A stretch of 64,000 nucleotides of DNA, from positions 22,721 through 86,720 of the forward strand of contig NZ_JAGIPX010000036.1 in assembly GCF_017814945.1 (NCBI RefSeq). The letters run 5' to 3'. Each line of letters starts with the position of its first letter. The stretch's first letter is position 1. The notes under the pieces were generated by a model. That model was not told where the DNA came from. It saw only the letters and a program-made list of their open reading frames with translations, and ran no database searches. Source of the DNA: Paraburkholderia sp. LEh10 (GTDB taxonomy: Bacteria; Pseudomonadota; Gammaproteobacteria; Burkholderiales; Burkholderiaceae). This document shows, in pieces, positions 9,665 through 17,328 of the stretch. A program made the position numbers and the translations under genes.

Positions 9665-9910
9665 GCGAGAGGCCGCGCGCCGAGGCTGTGGCCGGACACG
9701 TTCCGCAAGCACGCCGACGGCATCATTGCGTGTGATGACCGGTACCAAACACTGAGCGAAACACTGCGGCCGTCAATGCGTGAGGCCACGCCGCCCAATT
9801 GCACGCGCAAGATGGCTTTCCCACGCGCAGGCAGCCCCCGGCTGGACCAAAGCAGCCAAAAACCAATTCAGCACCCACCGCACTAAAATGTCCGCTTTCC
9901 AGCCATCTTC

Positions 9911-9932
9911 GCGCGCCCGTCGACGGGCGCGC
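9911..9932. promoter_or_regulatory. Perfect 22-bp palindrome immediately upstream of the threonine aldolase start
   Basis: Two 11-bp arms, GCGCGCCCGTC and GACGGGCGCGC, abut with no spacer and end eight bases before the ATG at 9941. No Shine-Dalgarno sequence is visible there, so as RNA this hairpin would cover the initiation region; as DNA it could be a dimer operator. Confidence 0.45.
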
Positions 9933-9940
9933 CGCCTGCC

Positions 9941-10972
9941 ATGCAACATTTCGCGTCGGACAACTACGCCGGCATCTGTCCCGAGGCGCTCGAAGCGCTG
10001 ATTGCCGCCAACAACAGCGGCCACGAACCGGCCTACGGCGATGACTCGTGGACGCAGCAAGTCTGCGACCGCCTGCGCGAGCTGTTCCAGACCGACTGCG
10101 AAGTGTTCTTCGTCTTCAATGGCACGGCGGCGAACTCGCTCGCGCTCGCGTCGCTGTGCCAGTCCTACCATTCCGTGATCTGCCATGAGCTCGCGCATAT
10201 CGAAACTGACGAGTGCGGCGGCCCCGAGTTCTTCTCGAACGGCTCGAAGCTGCTGACAGCGCCCGGCGCCCGCGGCAAGCTCACGCCCGATGCAATCGAG
10301 GCCGTCGTCACGCGCCGCGCCGATATCCATTATCCGAAGCCCAAGGTCGTCACGCTCACGCAATCGACGGAAGTGGGCACCGTGTACAGCGTCGAGGAGA
10401 TACGCGCGATCGCGGCAATCGCGAAGCGCCGTCATCTGAAGGTGCATATGGACGGCGCGCGCTTCGCGAACGCCGTCGCCGCGCTCGACGTGCATCCGTC
10501 CGAGATCACGTGGCGCGCGGGCATCGACGTCCTGTGTTTCGGCGGCACCAAGAACGGCTTGCCCGTCGGGGAGGCGGTCGTGTTTTTCGACCGCGCGCTC
10601 GCCGACGATTTCGCGTATCGCCTGAAGCAGGCAGGGCAACTGGCGTCGAAGATGCGCTTCATCTCCGCGCCGTGGCTCGGCCTGCTCGATAACGATGTCT
10701 GGCTGCGCAACGCGCGCCATGCGAACGCGATGGCGAAGTTGATGGAGTCGCGCCTCGCGGAAATTCCGGGTGTGAGCATCATGTTTCCGAGCGAATCGAA
10801 TGCGGTGTTCGCGCAACTGCCGCCGCACGTGGCGAAGGCGATGCGCACGCGCGGCTGGAAGTTCTATGAGTTCATCGGCGCGGGCGGCTGCCGGCTGATG
10901 TGCGCGTGGGACACGCAGCCCGAGACCGTCGAGCGCTTCACCGCCGAAGTCCGTGCGCTGTGCGTGGCTTGA
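9941..10972 (+). CDS. ltaE: Low-specificity L-threonine aldolase
   Basis: PLP enzyme of 343 aa that cleaves L-threonine or allo-threonine to glycine and acetaldehyde. The N-terminus MQHFASDNYAGICPEALEAL, the motif FNGTAANSLALA, and HMDGARFANA are family signatures. Lys204 in CFGGTKNGLP is the predicted Schiff-base lysine. No alternative start codon exists upstream in frame before a stop, so the ATG at 9941 is fixed even though it lacks a clear ribosome site. A weak TAAAAT at about 9893 could be a -10. A NUDIX gene follows after 70 bp. Confidence 0.9.
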   Translation: MQHFASDNYAGICPEALEALIAANNSGHEPAYGDDSWTQQVCDRLRELFQTDCEVFFVFNGTAANSLALASLCQSYHSVICHELAHIETDECGGPEFFSNGSKLLTAPGARGKLTPDAIEAVVTRRADIHYPKPKVVTLTQSTEVGTVYSVEEIRAIAAIAKRRHLKVHMDGARFANAVAALDVHPSEITWRAGIDVLCFGGTKNGLPVGEAVVFFDRALADDFAYRLKQAGQLASKMRFISAPWLGLLDNDVWLRNARHANAMAKLMESRLAEIPGVSIMFPSESNAVFAQLPPHVAKAMRTRGWKFYEFIGAGGCRLMCAWDTQPETVERFTAEVRALCVA

Positions 10973-11042
10973 CGGCATGAGCATTGTCCCGCGCGCGACG
11001 CGACCCCGCGCCGCGCGCACCGAACCACCTTTGCCGACGCAC

Positions 11043-11441
11043 ATGACCGATTACCTATACTGCCCGCGCTGCGCGACGCCGCTCGTCGAGCGCACCGATC
11101 CCTCGCAAGAAGGCGGCCGTATTCGTCAGGGCTGTCCCGACGCGTCCTGCGGCTATGTGCACTGGAATAATCCGTTGCCCGTCGTCGCGGCGATCGTCGA
11201 ATATGAAGGCAAGGTGCTGCTTGCGCGCAACGCCGCGTGGCCCGAGGGCAGGTTCGCGTTGATCACCGGCTTTCTCGAAAGCGACGAGACGCCGGAGCAG
11301 GGGATCGCGCGCGAAGTGAAGGAAGAGACATCGCTGGTCGCGGATTCCGTCGAACTCGTCGGCGTGTACGAGTTCATGCGCAAGAACGAGCTGATCATCG
11401 CGTATCACGTGCGTGCGCAGGGCGAAATCGCGCTGTCGCCG
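11043..11441 (+). pseudogene. NUDIX hydrolase, 5' part (gene split by inversion)
   Basis: Residues 1-133 of a NUDIX hydrolase with an N-terminal zinc ribbon (YCPRC ... CPDASCGY) and a complete Nudix box, G-x5-E-x7-REVKEET in GFLESDETPEQGIAREVKEE. Homology runs to GEIALSP and stops at 11441. The frame then continues through antisense dehydrogenase sequence to 12569, which would give a meaningless 508-aa chimera. The missing C-terminus lies on the other strand at 12274-12399. The fragment retains the catalytic box but lacks the last strand and helix. NUDIX pyrophosphatases of this type act on nucleotide-diphosphate compounds. Confidence 0.85.
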
Positions 11442-12182
11442 CATCGACGCGCTCATCATGTGCAGGCGTGCATCGCGGTGCTGGCCGTCGTGCGTCGCGA
11501 GCTCGATGTTGGCCCACGCGCGCTCCAGCCCGTCGAGCGCGATGCCGTCCGCTGGGGGGTTGAACGACGGCGCGAGAAACGTCTCGATGCAGTGCGCGAT
11601 CGCGTCCATGCCGGTGGCGGCCGTCAGCGTCGGCGGCAGGCCGAGCGTGAGGCCGGGATCGCAGATCGCGGCCTTCGGCAGCAGATGCCACGAATGAAAG
11701 CCAACCTTGCGCCCGTCGTTGAGAATCACGATTGCGCCGCGCGCCACTTCGCTGCCCGTGCCCGCCGTGGTCGGAATCGCGATCAGCGGCGCGGCCTTTT
11801 CCGTGATCTTGCCGCTGCCGCCTTCGATGGTCGCGTACTGCGTCATCGCGCCTTCATGCGTCGCCATGATCGCGACGCCCTTCGCCAGATCGATCGACGA
11901 ACCGCCGCCGATCGCGACAAGCCCGTCGCAGCCTTCGTCGCGATAACGGCGCGCGGCGGCCATCACCATCGCTTCTGTCGGGTTCGACGGCGTGTCGTCG
12001 AAGACGGGCACGCCAGGGAGCTTCAACGCATCGATCGCCTGTTGCGCGACGCCCGCCGCCATCACGCCCTTGTCCGTCACCACGAGCGGCCGCCTGATGC
12101 CCGAGCGCTCGCACTCCGCCGGCAATTGCGCGAGCGCGTCGTAGCCGAGATGAATGTGTGTCAGATAGTAGATGTAGGCCAT
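11442..12182 (-). pseudogene. Iron-type alcohol dehydrogenase, N-terminal part (gene split by inversion)
   Basis: Residues 1-247 of a group III Fe-dependent alcohol dehydrogenase. It starts MAYIYYLTHIHLGYDALAQL with GGAG ten bases upstream, has the nucleotide-binding GGGSSIDLAKG, the motif PTTAGTGSEV, and the first metal ligands Asp and His in TGMDAIAHCIE. Homology ends exactly at the codon for Met247 (11442-11444, antisense). The rest of the protein, starting with the next residue, is on the + strand from 12400. The frame continues beyond into antisense NUDIX sequence. Confidence 0.87.
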
Positions 12183-12273
12183 ATCGATGTGTCTCCGTTG
12201 CTTTTGAAGGTAATCCCCGTCGGCTTCCGACAATACGGCAGCGCACGCCCGCAATCACCGCACAGCGTTGCGC

Positions 12274-12399
12274 TTACTGCCAGGGCCGCTCGACGAATTC
12301 GAAGGGCAGACCGCGCCGGCGCATCCAGTCGCCGAGCGCGAGTCCCGTGGCCGCGCGCCACGGGCGCAGCTTCGCGGGCTCGACGAGCCGGTATTCGAG
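12274..12399 (-). pseudogene. NUDIX hydrolase, 3' part (displaced by inversion)
   Basis: 41 codons plus stop encoding the C-terminal end of the NUDIX protein whose 5' part is at 11043-11441: LEYRLVEPAKLRPWRAATG, then LALGDWMRRRGLPFEFVERP and a TAA at 12274-12276. It has no start of its own. Orientation is opposite to the 5' fragment. Joining the two fragments gives about 174 aa in frame. Confidence 0.8.
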
Positions 12400-12807
12400 C
12401 AGGGCGCGATGGCGTTCCAGAAGGGCCTCGGCTGCGTGCATTCGCTGTCGCATCCGCTCGGCGGCGTGCCCGTGAACGGACGCACGTCGCTGCATCACGG
12501 CACGCTCAATGCCGTCGTGCTGCCTGCCGTGCTGCGTTTCAACGAAAGCGCGGAGACGGTCGTCGCTAACCGGCGCTACGCGCGCATGCGCCGCGTGATG
12601 AATCTGCAGGAGGGCGCCGATCTCGCCCAGGCGCTGCACGACATGACAGCGCGCCTCGGCTTGCCGACGGGCCTGCGGCAAATGGGCGTCGACGAAAGCG
12701 TGTTCGACAAGGTCATCAAGGGCGCGCTCGCCGATCATTGCCACAAGACGAATCCGCGCGAAGCGACGGCCGACGATTATCGGCGGATGCTGACCGAGTC
12801 GATGTAA
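12400..12807 (+). pseudogene. Iron-type alcohol dehydrogenase, C-terminal part
   Basis: 135 residues beginning QGAMAFQKGLGCVHSLSHPL, the conserved helix with the remaining metal-ligand histidines, and continuing to TADDYRRMLTESM. The piece directly continues residue 247 of the fragment on the - strand at 11442-12182. The + frame is open upstream to 12268, but that part is antisense to the NUDIX fragment. Alone it cannot bind nucleotide and is presumed non-functional. Confidence 0.87.
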
Positions 12808-12862
12808 GCGCGCCGCCGCCGAAGCCCCGACCACCCCATCAGCCACGCCAGCCGGAAACGAC

Positions 12863-13327
12863 ATGAACAAACCCGCCCCTGCGCCGCGCGCCGCCTACCC
12901 GCACTTCCTCTCCATCGGCACGCGCTGGATGGACAACGACGTCTACGGACACGTGAACAATGTCGTCTATTACAGCTACTTCGATACCGTCGTGAACGAG
13001 TATCTGATCCGCGCCGGCGTGCTCGACATCGAGCACAGCACGACGATCGGCCTCGTCGTCGAGACGCAATGCAACTACTTCGCGCCGCTCGTGTTTCCGG
13101 ACCGCGTCGATGCGGGGCTGCGCGTCGTGCGTCTGGGCACGTCGAGCGTGCGCTACGAAGTGGGGCTCTTCAAGGAAGGCGACGACGCGCCCGCTGCGCA
13201 AGGGCATTTCGTGCATGTCTACGTGGATCGCGACACGCGTCGGCCGGTGGCGCTGCCCGACAGACTGCGCGCCGCGCTGGAGCCGCTGGTGAGCGCGCAG
13301 GACACGCAACGCGCGCAGGCGGACTAG
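12863..13327 (+). CDS. Acyl-CoA thioesterase, 4HBT/YbgC-like hotdog fold
   Basis: Single hotdog-domain protein of 154 aa. The active-site segment TRWMDNDVYGHVNNVVYYSY (residues 20-39) carries the Asp and the GHVNN motif of the 4-hydroxybenzoyl-CoA thioesterase family, which hydrolyses acyl-CoA. It starts 55 bp after the alcohol dehydrogenase fragment and ends 3 bp before the permease gene, so it is likely the first intact gene of the transporter operon. Substrate unknown. Confidence 0.85.
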   Translation: MNKPAPAPRAAYPHFLSIGTRWMDNDVYGHVNNVVYYSYFDTVVNEYLIRAGVLDIEHSTTIGLVVETQCNYFAPLVFPDRVDAGLRVVRLGTSSVRYEVGLFKEGDDAPAAQGHFVHVYVDRDTRRPVALPDRLRAALEPLVSAQDTQRAQAD

Positions 13328-13330
13328 CGC

Positions 13331-14269
13331 GTGCAATCGCTCGTCATCGATGCGCTGAACGGCGCGAGCTACGGCTTGCTGCTGTTCATGCTGTCGGCGG
13401 GGCTGACGCTGATCTTCAGCATGCTCGGCGTGCTGAACTTCGCGCACGCGAGCTTCTACATGCTTGGCGCGTATGTCGGGTTTTCCGTCGCGGCGCGCGC
13501 GGGATTCTGGTGGGCGCTCGTGATCGCGCCGCTCGTCGTCGGGCTGATGGGCGCGGCGCTGGAGCGCTGGCTGTTGCGCCGCGTGCGGCCGCACGGGCAT
13601 CTCGCGGAATTGCTGCTGACCTTCGGCGTCGCCTATCTGATCGGCGAGGGCGTCAAGCTCGTCTGGGGCCTGCAGGCGCTGAGCGCCCCGGTGCCGAAGG
13701 CGCTCGACGGTTCGCTGTTCAGCGTTTACGGCGTCGCGTTCTCGCAGTATCGCGTGTTCATGATGAGCGTCGCCGTGGCGATGCTGGCGGCGCTGTACGC
13801 GGTGCTGCGGGTGTCGAGGGCGGGGCTCGTCGTGCGCGCGGCGCTCACTCACCCCGACGCTGTCGAGGCGCTTGGCCATGACGTGCCGCGCGTGTTCACC
13901 TGCGTGTTCGCAGCGGGCACGGCGCTCGCGGCGCTGGCGGGCGTGATCGGCGCGCCGCTCTTCGTGCTCGAACCGGCGATGGCGGACTCCGTCGGGTCGA
14001 TCGTCTTCGTCGTGGTCGTAATGGGCGGGCTGGGGTCGCTCGGCGGCGCGCTCGTCGCGTCGCTGGCGATCGGCTGCGTGCAGACTTTCGCCGTCGCGAC
14101 CGACGTTTCGCTCGGCGACCTGATCGGCGACCTCGGCGGATCACTCCCGGCGGCGTGGAGCGCGCTGACGCTCGCACAACTCGCGCCGCTCGTGCCGTAT
14201 CTGCTGCTCGTCGCGATGCTCGCCGTGCGTTCGCGCGGCTTGTTCGGACAACGCGACGACGATGCGTAG
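13331..14269 (+). CDS. Branched-chain amino-acid-type ABC transporter permease (LivH family)
   Basis: Inner-membrane permease of 312 aa with eight or more hydrophobic segments. GLTLIFSMLGVLNFAHASFY at the N-terminus is the LivH signature, and GGLGSLGGALVASLAIG near the C-terminus is the cytoplasmic coupling loop. It uses a GTG start at 13331, three bases after the thioesterase stop, and its last eight bases overlap the next permease, which points to translational coupling. Substrate may be an amino acid, urea or a short amide; the family is broad. Confidence 0.9.
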   Translation: MQSLVIDALNGASYGLLLFMLSAGLTLIFSMLGVLNFAHASFYMLGAYVGFSVAARAGFWWALVIAPLVVGLMGAALERWLLRRVRPHGHLAELLLTFGVAYLIGEGVKLVWGLQALSAPVPKALDGSLFSVYGVAFSQYRVFMMSVAVAMLAALYAVLRVSRAGLVVRAALTHPDAVEALGHDVPRVFTCVFAAGTALAALAGVIGAPLFVLEPAMADSVGSIVFVVVVMGGLGSLGGALVASLAIGCVQTFAVATDVSLGDLIGDLGGSLPAAWSALTLAQLAPLVPYLLLVAMLAVRSRGLFGQRDDDA

Positions 14270-15512
14270 CGCGCCGCTGTCTTCGTCGCACGCCCGAAGC
14301 TGGCACGCAGCCGTGCCTTGGATCGCGCTCGCGCTGCTGCTCGCCGTGCCGCCGTGCGTTTTCCCGCAAAGCTGGCTGGTCGCGTGGCTCGCGCAGACAG
14401 CGGCGATGATCGTGTTCGCGCTGTCGTACAACCTGCTGCTCGGCGGGGCGGGGCTGCTGTCGTTCGGACATGCGGCGTCGTCGGGCATCGGTGCGCTGAT
14501 CGCGGCGCAACTGTTCAATCGCGTCGGCGTGCCACTGCCGCTGTTGCCGCTGGCGGGCGGCCTCGGCGGCGCGCTGTTCGGCGCGTCGTACGGGCTCATC
14601 GCCACGCGCCGCGCGGGCACCGCGTTCGCGATGATCACGCTCGGCATCGGTGAACTCGTCGCGGCGGCGGCGTGGACCCTGCCCGACTGGTTCGGCGGCG
14701 AAGCGGGCGTCGCGATAGACCGCACGGCGGGCCCCGCCGCGTTCAACGTGCCGGGCGTCACATTCGGGCCCGCGCGCGAAGCATATGCGCTGATCGCGCT
14801 GTGGTGCGCGCTCGCCGTGATCGCGATGTACGCGCTGACGCGCACGCCGTTCATGCGGCTCGCGAATGCCGTGCGCGACAACCCGGCGCGCGCGGCCGCC
14901 ATCGGCTGCCATGCGCGCCGCGTGCGTTATGAGGTCGTCGTATGGTCGTCGTTTTTCGCGGGCATCGCGGGCACGCTGTGGCTGATCGACGTCGAGCTGG
15001 TCTCGACGGAAAGCGTCGGCATGCTGCGCTCTGGCTCGGTGCTGATCGCGACCGTGATCGGCGGAAGCGGGGCGTTCTTTGGACCCGTCGCGGGCGCCGT
15101 CGTGCTGACGTTTTTCAGCGTCGTGGTGGCGAGCGCGACGCGCGCGTGGCTCGTGTATCTCGGGCTGTTCTTTGTGGTCGTCGTGGTGAGGGCGCCGGAC
15201 GGCGTCGCGGGATGGCTCAAGCGTCAGGCGGCGCGCTTCGCGCGCGACGGCTGGCGCGCCTGTGCGCCGCTCTTCGCGCTGCGCCTCGCGAGCGCTGCCG
15301 GATGGTCGCTTGCGATTGTGCTGTGCGTCGATTGGGCGTACGCGCAGCGCTTTGGCGGCGAACAACGCGCGAGCCTCTTCGCGACGCCAGATCCGCTGCG
15401 GCTGACGGCGGCCGTGGCGTGTCTCGCCGCGCTCGGCTGGCTCGCGACGACGGTTGCCGCGCGCATCGAAAGAAAGCGAGCCGCCGACGCGCGCGACGGA
15501 GCGCACGCATGA
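14262..15512 (+). CDS. Branched-chain amino-acid-type ABC transporter permease (LivM family)
   Basis: Second permease subunit, 416 aa. FALSYNLLLGGAGLLSFGHA and NAVRDNPARAAAIGC are LivM signatures, and GGSGAFFGPVAGAVVLTF is the C-terminal coupling segment. After the usual permease domain there is an extra ~100 residues with two more hydrophobic stretches (from about 15215), longer than the standard LivM. It overlaps the upstream gene by eight bases and the downstream ATPase by four (ATGA). Confidence 0.88.
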   Translation: MRSAPLSSSHARSWHAAVPWIALALLLAVPPCVFPQSWLVAWLAQTAAMIVFALSYNLLLGGAGLLSFGHAASSGIGALIAAQLFNRVGVPLPLLPLAGGLGGALFGASYGLIATRRAGTAFAMITLGIGELVAAAAWTLPDWFGGEAGVAIDRTAGPAAFNVPGVTFGPAREAYALIALWCALAVIAMYALTRTPFMRLANAVRDNPARAAAIGCHARRVRYEVVVWSSFFAGIAGTLWLIDVELVSTESVGMLRSGSVLIATVIGGSGAFFGPVAGAVVLTFFSVVVASATRAWLVYLGLFFVVVVVRAPDGVAGWLKRQAARFARDGWRACAPLFALRLASAAGWSLAIVLCVDWAYAQRFGGEQRASLFATPDPLRLTAAVACLAALGWLATTVAARIERKRAADARDGAHA

Positions 15513-16279
15513 TTCCCGCGATCGCCGTGCATCGACTCGAAAAGCGCTTCGGCGCCACGCGCGTGCTGCACGGCGTCGACCTGTCCATCGAGCCGCACGA
15601 GCGTCACGCGCTGATCGGTCCGAACGGCGCGGGCAAATCGACGCTCTTCCACCTGATCGCGGGCGCGACGCGGCCGAGCGCGGGGCGCATTCAGCTGTAC
15701 GGCGCCGACATTACGCGGCTCGCGCCGGCGGCGATCTGTCGCCGCGGCCTTGCGCGCAGTTTTCAGACGACCAGCTTGTTCGGGAAGTTGAGCGTGCTCG
15801 ACAACCTGCGTTGTGCCGCAATGATCGCGAATCGCGAGCACATGCGCTGGTGGCAGCGCTACACGACGACACGCGAAGCCGACGCGCATGCCGAAGCCGT
15901 GCTGCATTCGGTCGGGCTCGACGGGCGGCGCGACGCGATTGCGGGCACGCTGAGCTACGCGGAACAGCGGGCGCTCGATCTGGGGCTCGCGCTCGCGAGC
16001 GGCGCGCATACGCTGCTGCTCGACGAGCCGACGGCCGGCATGAACCGCGCCGAGGCCGCCCGCGCGGTCGAACTGATCCGCGCGGCGACGGCGGGACGCA
16101 CGCTGCTGATGGTCGAGCACGACATGGACGTGGTGTTCGGTCTGGCGGATCGCATCAGTGTGCTCGTGCAAGGGCAGGTGATCGCGACGGGCACGCCGGA
16201 CGCGATCCGCGCCGATCCCGCCGTGCGCGCGGCCTATCTCGGCGAGCCTCGCGACGTGCCGCCGGGAGCGGCGCGATGA
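15509..16279 (+). CDS. ABC transporter ATP-binding protein (LivG family)
   Basis: Cytoplasmic ATPase of 256 aa. Walker A is GPNGAGKST with Lys43, the Q-loop region is LARSFQTTSLF, the signature is the LivG-type LSYAEQRALDLGLAL, and Walker B is TLLLDEPTAGMN. MVEHDMDVVFGLADRI contains the switch histidine. It pairs with the second ATPase downstream to power the two permeases. ATGA overlaps at both ends show tight coupling of the four genes. Confidence 0.92.
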   Translation: MIPAIAVHRLEKRFGATRVLHGVDLSIEPHERHALIGPNGAGKSTLFHLIAGATRPSAGRIQLYGADITRLAPAAICRRGLARSFQTTSLFGKLSVLDNLRCAAMIANREHMRWWQRYTTTREADAHAEAVLHSVGLDGRRDAIAGTLSYAEQRALDLGLALASGAHTLLLDEPTAGMNRAEAARAVELIRAATAGRTLLMVEHDMDVVFGLADRISVLVQGQVIATGTPDAIRADPAVRAAYLGEPRDVPPGAAR

Positions 16280-16989
16280 ACCCGTTGCTGGAGATCCGCG
16301 ATCTGCGCGCGTGGTATGGCGCGAGCCAGGCGCTGCACGGCGTGAACCTGTGTATCCAGGCGGGCGAGGCCGTCGCGCTCGCGGGCCGCAACGGGTCGGG
16401 CCGCTCGACGCTCGCGAAGGCGATCATGGGTTTCGTGCATACACAGGGCGTGATCCGTTTCGCGGGCGTAACGCTTGCCGGCAAGCGTCCGTTCGAGATC
16501 GCGCGGCTCGGCGTCGGCTATGTGCCTGAGCAGCGGGATGTGTTTCCGACGCTGACCGTGCGCGAGAATCTGCAACTTGGCATCCCGTCGCGCGGCAGAA
16601 AAGACGCCGCGCGCTTCACGCTCGACGATGCGCACACGCTCTTTCCCGTGCTGCGCGAACGGGCGCGGACGAAGGCGGGCGCATTGTCGGGCGGCGAGCA
16701 GCAGATGCTGTCGGTTGCGCGCGCGTTGCTCGGCGATCCTGATTTCGTTGTGGTCGACGAACCGACGGAGGGACTGGCGGGGCAGGTCGTCGCGCAACTG
16801 ACGGCGGCGTTGAAGTTGCTGCGCGAGCGCGGGGTTGCGATGCTGCTGATAGAGCAGCGGCTCGTTGTCGCTGATCGGCTTGCGAGCCGTATCGCGGTGA
16901 TGGGGCATGGGGAGATTGTCTTCGATGGTTCGCCCGATGTTTTCCGCGCGAATGGCGATCTGATGCGTGAGTGGCTTGGGGTTGGGTGA
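16276..16989 (+). CDS. ABC transporter ATP-binding protein (LivF family), Arg in Walker A
   Basis: Second ATPase of the transporter, 237 aa. The signature LSGGEQQMLSVARALL and Walker B FVVVDEPTEGL are intact. Walker A reads GRNGSGRST, so the usual catalytic lysine is Arg43. As far as I recall, LivF-type proteins with GRNGxGRST exist elsewhere, so this is probably a tolerated variant and not inactivation. The switch region is LLIEQRLVVADR, with Gln-Arg where His is usual, typical of LivF. A substrate-binding protein of the same system is not adjacent; a Liv-type one is at 19731-21020. Confidence 0.9.
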   Translation: MNPLLEIRDLRAWYGASQALHGVNLCIQAGEAVALAGRNGSGRSTLAKAIMGFVHTQGVIRFAGVTLAGKRPFEIARLGVGYVPEQRDVFPTLTVRENLQLGIPSRGRKDAARFTLDDAHTLFPVLRERARTKAGALSGGEQQMLSVARALLGDPDFVVVDEPTEGLAGQVVAQLTAALKLLRERGVAMLLIEQRLVVADRLASRIAVMGHGEIVFDGSPDVFRANGDLMREWLGVG

Positions 16990-17090
16990 TGCTGGTGTGG
17001 TTTGCCTGCGATCAGGGCGGGCTTGTTTTGCCCGCTATCGCGGATGCGAGCGGGGGGCAACGCAAACCGGCAAGCAGCCCAAACCCAACC
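16980..17090. repeat. Palindromic intergenic repeat, related to the cluster at 47707-48047
   Basis: Nested inverted arms: GGTTGGGT (16980-16987) with ACCCAACC (17083-17090), GCTG with CAGC, and GGTTTGC (16999-17005) with GCAAACC (17062-17068). An inner GCGGGC/GCCCGC hairpin around 17017-17034 may end livF transcription. The right half, 17033-17069 (CGCTATCGCGGATGCGAGCG then GGCAACGCAAACCG), closely matches 47841-47879, so this belongs to a dispersed family. Confidence 0.65.
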
Positions 17091-17093
17091 CAA

Positions 17094-17122
17094 TTGCGCG
17101 TTTTCGGCATTGCCGCTATAGT
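17094..17122 (+). promoter_or_regulatory. Candidate leuA promoter
   Basis: TTGCGC (17094-17099), a 17-bp spacer and TATAGT (17117-17122) make a good sigma-70 match. The start point expected about seven bases downstream falls at 17129-17130, on or next to the ATG of the leader peptide. Confidence 0.6.
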
Positions 17123-17129
17123 CTCTGGC

Positions 17130-17213
17130 ATGGCACCTTCCACGTTCCCCCTTCTGTCTCTTCAAGCCGGCGCGCTACCAGGCTCGCTAGCGCTAGCGCG
17201 CCTGCCGCGCTGA
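17130..17213 (+). CDS. Putative leucine-rich leader peptide of leuA
   Basis: 27-residue frame, MAPSTFPLLSLQAGALPGSL followed by ALARLPR and TGA. Seven codons are leucine (residues 8, 9, 11, 16, 20, 22 and 25). Three are CTA and two CTT, rare in this GC-rich genome, where leuA itself uses almost only CTG and CTC. It lies between a good promoter and leuA, which makes the first committed enzyme of leucine synthesis, and overlaps alternative hairpins. If the -10 at 17117-17122 is used, the mRNA would start at or within a base of the ATG, so translation would be leaderless. Leader peptides of this kind sense charged tRNA-Leu. No homologue could be searched; the role is inferred from codon content and position. 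Confidence 0.6.
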   Translation: MAPSTFPLLSLQAGALPGSLALARLPR

Positions 17214-17220
17214 TCGTTTT
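17169..17220 (+). promoter_or_regulatory. Candidate attenuator: mutually exclusive hairpins over the leader peptide end
   Basis: GGCGCGCTA (17169-17177) can pair perfectly with TAGCGCGCC (17194-17202). Alternatively AGCGCG (17195-17200) pairs with CGCGCT (17206-17211), leaving GATCGTTTT after the stem like a weak terminator. The two structures share bases and cannot coexist. CTA codons 20 and 22 sit at the base of the second hairpin. The exact logic is not resolved by eye. Confidence 0.45.
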
Positions 17221-17328
17221 CGCCCTCCGTCTGCCTCGTTCGTTGTCTAGCGTCGCCTGCGGTGGTGGCGCAAACACTCGAATTCCGTTTTCCAATTCAA
17301 ACCGACCGAATCCCCCTGGAGACCCGAG

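Larger units (their letters stand above)
11442..12399. other. 958-bp inverted segment interrupting two genes
   Basis: Flipping 11442-12399 restores both genes at once: NUDIX residues 1-133 rejoin ...LEYRLVEPAKLRPW, and dehydrogenase residue Met247 rejoins QGAMAFQKG to give a 382-aa protein, the normal family length, with no bases lost at that joint. The restored order would be ltaE, NUDIX, 91 bp, alcohol dehydrogenase, thioesterase, all on the + strand. No long inverted repeat flanks the break points; a short ATCGCGC/GCGCGAT pair lies at 11427-11433 and 12404-12410. Confidence 0.85.

Noticed and set aside
11043..12569. 508-codon continuous frame that could be read as a novel two-domain protein
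   Set aside because: Only the first 133 residues match a family; the rest is antisense to a dehydrogenase fragment. It is explained by the inversion.
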